Shown here one piece after another: positions 56,901-64,000 of a DNA stretch of 64,000 bases. Position 1 is the stretch's first letter. Every line of letters starts with the position of its first letter. The notes under the pieces are model-generated. The model was not told the origin of the DNA, made no database searches, and was given only the letters and a program-made list of their open reading frames with translations. The position numbers were made by a program, and so were the translations under genes. This stretch comes from Platerodrilus igneus (taxonomy: Eukaryota; Arthropoda; Insecta; Coleoptera; Lycidae): the NCBI GenBank assembly GCA_036346225.1, contig JARFIW010001369.1:2852001-2916000 (forward strand). The letters are read 5' to 3'.

Positions 56901-57966
56901 GTACAGCATGATGGGGAATGTAGTACATCTTCTCATGACCCGACGAATTTTCAAGCGATTTCACTTGAACCATGTGCCCGCTTGTCAAATAATCCTCCAT
57001 AAATTTTTTATAATCTGAATACAATTCAGGATTTTTTAACAAACGACGTTCTAACGACAAAAATCTTTTAATGCAAATTGATCTCATACCCACGAATGAG
57101 GGTTCCGAAATTTTAAAAGGCAAGGACACTACAAAACGACCGTCCTCGTTACGTCTATAATTTTCCACAAATTGATTTTCACACCTTTCTTCTTCAGGAG
57201 AAATGTGTTTTTTGAAGGGAATATTTTCTAATTCCCAAAATCGACGAATGTCGCTGTCTAAGAGCTCAACGAAAGCACACAACGACGCAATAGAATTATT
57301 CGGGGAAACGACCTTTCCCGTTAAAACCCAACCAAAGGTTGTTTTAATAGCAACTGACTCGTTAGCGACACCCCAACGAGATTCGTTCAACAAAACCTGA
57401 GCAAAGATTTCCGCTCCGAGCAGCATGTCAATTTTACCAGAAATATTAAAATTAGGGTCAGCTAAGGCCAAACCTCGAGTATGCGACCATTCCTTGACCC
57501 CTATCGACGACGAAGGTAATTGCTTACAAATGTTAAGTAAAATATAACACTCAATTCCATATGCTGGAAACCTTGCTCCCGAGGGTCTGACTACACACGA
57601 TAGTGTACCAGACACCAACGACGAATTCAAGCCAAGTCCTTGAACAGTAACATTGGCTTTCCGTTTCTTTAAACCTAATTTCTGACGCCACCTTTCAGTC
57701 ATAAAACTTTCCATGGATCCGTTATCTAATATTACACGAACAGATTGCAATGTTCCTGTATAATCAAGCACCGACACCATTGCCGTAGCCAACAGCGTGG
57801 TTGTGTGTTCTAATGACGTCAAAATCAACGAGCTAGTGGCAGGTTGTTCATGCACAACCGAGGACGACAGATTGTCTTCACTAGGTCTACTAGTAGAAGT
57901 AAGTCTAGGCGCCGCTCTCCGAGGAGACGCTGACCTTTGACGATGGGTTTGTCTGTGTGGCGACAC
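53965..57966 (-). pseudogene. pol: BEL/Pao pol: protease, RT, RNase H, integrase, with four in-frame stops
   Basis: One reading frame of 1,334 codons. The first segment (57966-56398) has the retropepsin-like site ILDNGSMESF (residues 79-88), then RT with ITADFKQMYRQ and the catalytic TYVDDLV (about 487-493). Next come RNase H (LHGFCDASEAGYAAV, FAWSDSTVVLSWI), the integrase zinc domain (CHERHLHPG, CLKSCIRC), the core with HTGVDFGGSF and IHCDNGTNF, and a DUF5641-type C-terminus (WRLGKVVDVHPGRDGIVR). Stops fall after GGVQLRK (TGA at 56398), SLPRL (TAA at 55840), FLLTQNY (TGA at 54973) and LRRFIA (TGA near 54655). At least three replace Trp or Arg codons by single transitions. Confidence 0.93.
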
Positions 57967-57967
57967 C

Positions 57968-59166
57968 GATTTTCTCGTTTATCGAAGTGGAGTAACGAAT
58001 TGTGTGACTGATGACATTTTCTACACGACCAATCTAACGTACAATTTTTCATCGAATGTGAAGTATTTAAACATTTAATACAAAGATTTTTAAGTTTTAC
58101 CACCTCAAATCTTTCCTGAGGGGTTTTATTGAGAAACTGCTTACATCTATAAATAGGATGAAACAGCTTGACATAAACTACAATTTTTACCATCATTGGT
58201 GGTACCAACTAAAGAAGTTTTAGCCGAAGTGCTAACGAGCTTTTCCCTTTGTTTCACGGAATCTCTAGATTTCAAGCATGTTCCTGAAGCAATGTCATTT
58301 ATTTCCAACACTTTACATTGTTTTTCAATGTACGACTTTAAATCTTTAAACGAAGGAATCTCGTCACTATTTCCTAATTCAAAACGCTTTAAAATATTTG
58401 TATCTAATTTTTTTAATAATAGATTAAACAACATGACATCTAATAAATCTATTTCCATCTGCTTTAACGCGAATATATTTTCATCAAAACAACTAATTAA
58501 TTGCCGGAGTTCCGCATGCGAGTCTGAGGAACTGACCTTAGGGCATTTTTCAAGAGCATTAAAATATGTTGAAAGTAATAACCTCTTGGACTGAAAACAA
58601 TTAGTAATGATTTTATATGCTTCCTCGTATGCATAATCATTTAATGGCAAGTGTTTTATCAATGCACGCGACGACTCATCTAGTGTATCATCGAGATGAC
58701 AAAATTTTTCAACGGGTGACAAACTGACATTATCATGAATCAATCGCTTATAAATTGCATGATAACTCTCAAAATCTGAAATGCTTCCGGAGAACCGTGG
58801 GACAGAAAGATGTTTCAAGCGAATTCCACAATTTGGCGAAAAAGAATTATTCATATTTTCCACCTTTGGCTTATTTTCTACGCGATCTAATTCGCATTGT
58901 TCAGCGATAATCCGAATATCTAATAGATAATCATCGATTTTCACCCTAAGAGTCGAAGATTCATCCAATTGTTCACTTTCTTCATCAAAGAAAATATCCT
59001 TGCAAAAAGATTTGAAATGGGTTTCAATTTGCTCGACACTTTTAATCGATGCTCTAATTAAAACAATCGATACGTTTACCGGTTGGTTAATTTTACTGTA
59101 TATATGATCCAACCTTTTAACTACAAATTTAGCTTCAAGAATTGCTATATCAATTGATATAACCAT
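57968..59166 (-). pseudogene. gag: BEL/Pao Gag with zinc knuckles, frame-shifted
   Basis: The 339-residue frame (59166-58147) holds an N-terminal helical part and the DUF1759 domain from about residue 117 (LKHLSVPRFSGSISDFESYH). A shift near 58,165, just after CSLCQ, moves reading to the next frame, which gives the zinc-knuckle region: HPIYRCKQFLNKTPQERFEV, LCIKCLNTSHSMKNC and CRKCHQSHNSLLH. A second shift near 57,970 connects to pol. BEL elements normally have one Gag-Pol frame, so both shifts are probably mutations. Gag would form the particle and bind RNA. Confidence 0.88.
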
Positions 59167-59649
59167 ATTTGATTAATGATTAATGAACGACAATAAAAAT
59201 TAATATAAAAACAATGCGTAACTCGAATACGCTACAAATAATTAATCTACGAAATTAAATTATTAATAGACAAATGCAACTAATTACAGTGCTCGCCCGA
59301 CAAAGCGTTTAACGTTTCAAATAAACTTCAGCCCCTTTGTTATACAAGTTGCATGAACCGGATGGTTCTTCGAACTTGACACGTAAAATAAGGTAAAGAT
59401 TTACAATGCAATAAACTTCATAAATAGTTTACATAAAAGACACCGACGTCGACACTAATCTTTACGACAAAAGATAAGGGATGTATTGTAAAATCTACCG
59501 TTAGAACCAAATGTTACTACCATTAAATGTGTCAGCAGGATGTTATTCTCCTTGTAACACGTGTAAACATACTGAAAACTACGACAATTATTAAATTTTA
59601 GTATAAATAAGGAGCTTAAAGGATAGGAACTAATTAGTTAATTAAATAA

Positions 59650-59667
59650 TCCGGTGATGAAGGCCCA
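59650..59667 (-). promoter_or_regulatory. Candidate primer-binding site of BEL element
   Basis: Two bases after the 5' LTR the minus strand reads TGGGCCTTCATCACCGGA. The TGG start fits the CCA end of a tRNA. I could not say which tRNA. Confidence 0.5.
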
Positions 59668-59669
59668 TT

Positions 59670-60076
59670 TGTTCAGCGCGGGGGGTCTTATAACTTTGTA
59701 CATCGACTTACCTCCGCGGTTTTTTTGTTGTTCTAAGCTGCAGTTCCTATTCCTTCAACTAAGTGGACTGTATGCGAGATTTGGTACGTGATACTTGGCA
59801 CTTGCACTGTTTTTTAGGGGTTTAACAAATAAATTCACATTCCGCGGCACTATGACTAACTCACGTTACCGAACGAAAAACCGACTGTTCTGCTTCGATA
59901 TCCATAAGAGAGTGTTTGTTCACTGCTACCCTTAGTCCCACTTATTCACACATGCACAAGGAATTTTTACGGCAGGATATAGGAGAACAAGGGATGACAC
60001 TTTAACTATTAGATTTACAACTACAAATTTACGACTTAAAATTAAACACGACAACGTGCGACAAAGAGATCGAACA
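59670..60076 (-). repeat. 5' LTR of BEL element
   Basis: 407 bp, partner of 53434-53840. It would hold the promoter for the minus-strand element. I did not pinpoint a TATA box. Confidence 0.95.
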
Positions 60077-60081
60077 GACTT

Positions 60082-62159
60082 TATGTAATACATAGGGCAA
60101 TTAATTTAAACTTTAATTGCTTTTTAATGCAAATGGGTTGCATTTTTATAAAAAATATATGTTTTCACCGCAAAATGTGTTTTAGTACACAAAATTAAGA
60201 TTAAAATTGGGGTTTTTAAATACACGAAATTATTTATTTTTATGCGCGGGAAGTGCACAAACGCATAGCTTTTGTATTTATCTTAATATTATCGATTTGC
60301 ATTTGCATTTAATGCGTTTTAAGGTAACTAAAAAATAATTATTTTTACTATGTTGTTTACATTATTTGCCATGTATTTATAATACCCTTATATCATACAG
60401 GGTGATTATTTATATATGCGCAATTGCATTTGTGTTTATTGTACCCTAAATACCATTAAACTACAATTAGATATTTCTTTAAAATTTCAAAGCGCTAAAT
60501 CAATCATGGCAACATGCGAAGCGTTCGTCCGCGTGCGTGTGTTCTCGGGTAAAATTTAAGTCGCGTGGGTTCAAGGGTTAACATACTTTTTTTTATAACC
60601 GTACACTTAAGTTTTCTTATACGGATTCGTATATTTTTTGATGATGATCGTTAGTGAAAATATCTGTATTCATACCTGCAGCAAAATTGTTTTGGATGCT
60701 TTTTTTGATGTATTTAAATATATTTTTAGTTTATTTTTGCATTTCTAAATAACCTATAAATACCAACAAAGTTTGTGTTGAATATTAATTATACAAATTA
60801 TGGCTATAATCGACAACTGCTTCATCTATCCGTCATATTGTGGGTAGTTTATGCAAATTCGAAACCAAATTGTACGTTTCGACACTCTTGAACCAAATTT
60901 ACATTCGCATCGTTATAAATTAGAATATTCAAATGGCCTGCGAACTTGTAAAAATGATATACAAATACTTAGATTACACGATCTTCGCTTTTTCGACTAT
61001 ATAGTAATATCGTGTGCGTAGTTTAGGCATAGGAACGAGGTTTTAGTTTTGTAGGACGAACCTTAGAAAAATTTGTAAAGCTAAAAAAGCCCCTCGTAAA
61101 ATTACAGACTATTATTTTAGGAAAGTAAAGTGGTATGTTATTATTTCGGCGCCCTAAATTGCAATATTTAAAATCACAAGCATTGTTAAAACTGTAATCG
61201 TGACCTGATTTTATTTTACTATCGATGATCTCAATCGATTTCTTTGTTGGGTAATAGAAATCTTATCTGGGGCTGCTTTACTATTTATATATACGTAGAA
61301 AGGTTTTACACGTAAATAGTGCAATATTATACCAAGTTGCGTAAATTGATAACTATAAGGAGATATTCAAGTACGAAAATAAGTATTCAACGATAGAAAA
61401 CTTTCCGAGTAAGTGCCGAAATATAAATCAATACTCACTCAATTGAGTTAATAACATCTCAATTAAGTAATTGAGGTAATTGCATAATTAACCGTGAAAC
61501 GTTTCAGTAAACTACAAATTTGCAATTTCCAAGGAAATTTGGAATAACCGCGTGTGGAATCAATTTTATGCATGATGTGGATTTGAACATGAAAGCTAGT
61601 TATTCGAGCTGTATACGCATTTCCATTCACCCATAATAAAACATTTTGATAATTTATAAATCCAAAAGTTTACATTGGGTAGCTTAGACATACTAAAAAG
61701 AGTACGCTTTTGCTTAACCGAAGTGAACTCGAAAGCGAAGTAAAAGGAAAAGGTGATTTTTTACTTTTACTACTTTATATACTAAAAAATTAACCAAAAC
61801 ATCGACAGAAGTAGAGAAACTACAGATGAATTTGGTTCTTGTCGTTCAATATGACGGGATTTGTAAACTTGTATAATAAAAAGCAGTCGATGGATTATTT
61901 TCCACAGCGCCTTTCATAAAGCGCGGTGTTTATCATCTTGCAGCAGTTAATTTTATGCCAAATCCGAAAAATCAAATGATGTATAATAGTTTACAATGAC
62001 TTGAACAACAGACAGAAGCAGGCACCCACTGTACCTCCGCCCGTCCCATTATAAATACCAAATTAGAAATGGAGAGATGGAGGATTTACGTTTCAGATTC
62101 ATTTACAGCTTGTTCAAATAAATTAATTGCTTAAAATTTCTGGAATGTACAGGAAAGTC
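60082..62159. other. No gene recognised; may continue the dispersed repeat
   Basis: AT-rich. Blocks such as TTTAAATACACGAAATTATT (60,213-60,232) echo the far end of copy 1 near 18,455, so the first few hundred bases may be the rest of copy 4. CATACAGGGTGATTATT at 60,396 resembles a DNA-transposon end without a partner. Confidence 0.35.
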
Positions 62160-62515
62160 AAAAAAGAGAATACAAATTGGAAATAAGAACTTGCAAGAAG
62201 TTAAGGATATCTGCTACCTAAGAAGTCAAATGACGCAGGATAGGCAACAAGAAAAAGGTTGCCAAAAGCATATGCATGGAGCCAATGTACGGCTGTAAAA
62301 CGTGGAGAGTAGGAGAAGAGGACAGGAAAAAGATAGAAACATTTGAAATGTGGTGCTACAGACGTATGATAAAGATATCATGGACAGATTAAGTTAAGCA
62401 CAAAGAGGTACTAGAAGTGGTAGGAGAAGAAAGAAATATGCAGAAAACAATAGAAAATAGGAAAGATGGGATGGTAGGACACACACTAAGACATGACGTA
62501 ATAGCACTATAACAA
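62160..62515 (+). mobile_element. LINE C-terminal fragment
   Basis: Decayed coding matching the C-terminal part of the LINE at 37,830-38,110: TGTACGGCTGTAAAACGTGG, ATGTGGTGCTACAGACG, AAGATATCATGGACAGATTA and TGGTAGGAGAAGAAAGAAAT. Preceded by the upstream stretch AACTTGCAAGAAGTTAAGGA, which is absent from the 37-kb copy because of its internal deletion. Both this copy and the 37-kb copy carry the same TAA in TGGACAGATTAAGTT. Confidence 0.8.
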
Positions 62516-64000
62516 AATTGCTCATTTATTCGAGCCTCTTATAATAAAGGGAAATCGACAGTCTTCGGACTAAGCTATGGGTCTATTCCTCGGGTAGAGC
62601 TTATGGGGAGTGGTCGTGGGTTTCACAACAAAATTATTGTTTTCTGTACTGACTCTAAAATACAAAATAGGGATGCAAAAGGGGCACCACCAAGTCCTTG
62701 AATAGATAAAGCACGGGTTACCCTAAGAGAGAACGTGCAAATCCTCAGGGGGAAAAAATCGCTTTTACTGCAAACACGCAGAATCTGAAAAAGAACAATG
62801 TTACTATAATGACGAAGGACGCAAGAGATACACTCTTGCTACCTTATACAATAAAGAAAAAGAGTAGTTATTAATACCAAAAATTAAGTATAAATAGCAA
62901 AAGGAAATTTAGATATATAACTTCTGAAAAGCGCTGTTTGGTACTTCTTTATTGAGTCACAGTAACTCATTTATCTCTATCTTTTGGACGCGCTTGTCCA
63001 AAATAAAACAGTTGTTCAATTAAATCATATGATGGTTCTTTAATTAAATTTATCTTTTTATGTAGTAAAATTTTTATATTCAAAAATATACAACAATTAG
63101 GCAGTCTAATCTTTTACACTCATTTATCTAAATACGAGAATTTTGATAATTTGTACCAGAAATCAAAATGTCAGCAATAATTTAAATATGACCGTAAAGT
63201 TTTTAAATACACAAAATACACAGATCTGTTTACCTTCGTTTACAAATATGTATAATATATTCAAAGCTAAGTAAAATTAGTTCTCATAATTACTTTATGC
63301 GTTATTGAACTTGAAAGAAATACTTTTCCGGATTAAATAAAGAGATTAATAATCTTAATTATTTGCAGTAATATCAAATAACCAAATCCAAACGATAAAA
63401 GTTTAATCGACTTCCTTGTAAAACAATTTTAAAAACGCTACCATTTAAGTTTCAAATATTGCGTCGCTGTCAAATTATTTAGACAGCTGTTGCCAGGTCA
63501 AGTCCTTATGCTAACGCTTACCTCAGCAACTTGGTTGTACTTTGAACTTTATTGTAACAAATACCTTGCCGAGACCACATGTGTTAGCCTGCAATTCTTC
63601 GACCAACAAGTGGTGTCAGCGAACTTTCCACATCTGCGTTTTCCAAAGCGTAAGCTTGAGTTTCTTCTTTTGAACTGATGACGAATTAATTGCATTACTG
63701 CGTATTATACTGCACCATAACTGGAAAACGTTTTCATCAATTTGTTGTGCAATCAATCGAAGTAAATCGAAACATAAAATCAATCCATAAAACGAACTAT
63801 TTAATGTGTATCATTTTTGACTATTCTTTAACTTTTGTTACAGCGAGATTAATAACGGTAAAATGAGAAATTAAACATAATATTTGAACTTGCAGGTTCG
63901 TAACTTTATAAATTGTGAATTAGTGAAATTAAAAATCAGTACAGGTGAGGGTGAGGATGAGTGAGCGCTATAATAAAATCATTTAGTCTACTTTAATTAT
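62516..64000. other. No gene recognised
   Basis: AT-rich. A 62-codon frame at 63490-63678 has no motif. Confidence 0.5.

Larger units (their letters stand above)
53434..60076 (-). mobile_element. Full-length BEL/Pao LTR retrotransposon
   Basis: 6,643 bp on the minus strand, bounded by two 407-bp LTRs with TG...CA ends and the 5-bp duplication GACTT. The order from the 5' LTR is leader, Gag with DUF1759 and zinc knuckles, protease, RT, RNase H, integrase and the DUF5641-type C-terminus. This is the BEL/Pao plan. By my count the two LTRs differ at about 15 positions. Gag has frameshifts and pol four in-frame stops, so the copy is dead. Confidence 0.95.

Noticed and set aside
57203..57400. Plus-strand frame inside BEL pol
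   Set aside because: Antisense shadow of the pol frame, as are 58196-58594 and 54647-54979.
56398..57966. Loss of the protease active site (DNG instead of DSG or DTG)
   Set aside because: BEL/Pao proteases (DUF1758-like) commonly vary at the second position, so this is not counted as damage.
1..64000. CRISPR arrays, operons, bacterial ribosome-binding sites
   Set aside because: No evenly spaced identical repeats with unique spacers. Introns, SINEs and LINEs show this is animal nuclear DNA.

Overview
The window looks like a gene-poor, strongly AT-rich stretch of an arthropod genome, most likely an insect. The evidence is the mix of elements: a BEL/Pao LTR retrotransposon, a Penelope-like element with a GIY-YIG domain, RTE-type LINE fragments with an insect-style endonuclease and RT, a tRNA-headed SINE, a PIF/Harbinger transposase exon pair, a mariner-like long-TIR element and many (TA)n tracts. 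I recognise no intact host gene. Almost every recognisable open frame is a transposon protein or a broken copy of one.

Layout. 0.7-0.9 kb: degenerate repeats resembling a retrotransposon primer-binding site. 0.9-1.9 kb: complete but internally deleted mariner-like element with ~212-bp inverted ends and a TA duplication. 3.6-4.6 kb: minus-strand LINE deletion derivative split by a complete SINE with a perfect 16-bp target duplication. 4.6-6.3 kb: Penelope-type repeats carrying three hammerhead ribozymes, a decayed fourth one and a GIY-YIG fragment. 6.5-7.2 kb: LINE endonuclease fragment. 8-13 kb: a repeat pair and a small lysine-rich pseudogene. 14.8-15.3 kb: unrecognised pseudogene. 16.7-18.5 kb: copy of a (TA)n-bordered dispersed family. 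20-24.3 kb: two ~620-bp direct repeats. 29-34 kb: SINE copies and a Harbinger remnant. 35.3-36.3 kb: a GC-rich tandem repeat running into a short open frame. 36.3-39.3 kb: an array of LINE copies and LINE deletion derivatives. 42.7-45.4 kb: a decaying minus-strand gene group that I cannot assign, with weak resemblance to rolling-circle replication initiators plus a small protein present in two related copies. 47.9-53.4 kb: three more (TA)n-bordered dispersed repeats, the last split by a 6.6-kb BEL/Pao element (53.4-60.1 kb). 62.2-62.5 kb: another LINE tail.

The pieces are nested by age. The SINE sits in the LINE derivative, and the BEL element sits in or beside the dispersed repeat. The most notable functional signal is the hammerhead group: two copies on the same strand would release a 498-nt RNA. 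The most notable unknown is the 42.7-45.4 kb gene group. All family assignments come from reading motifs; no searches were run.
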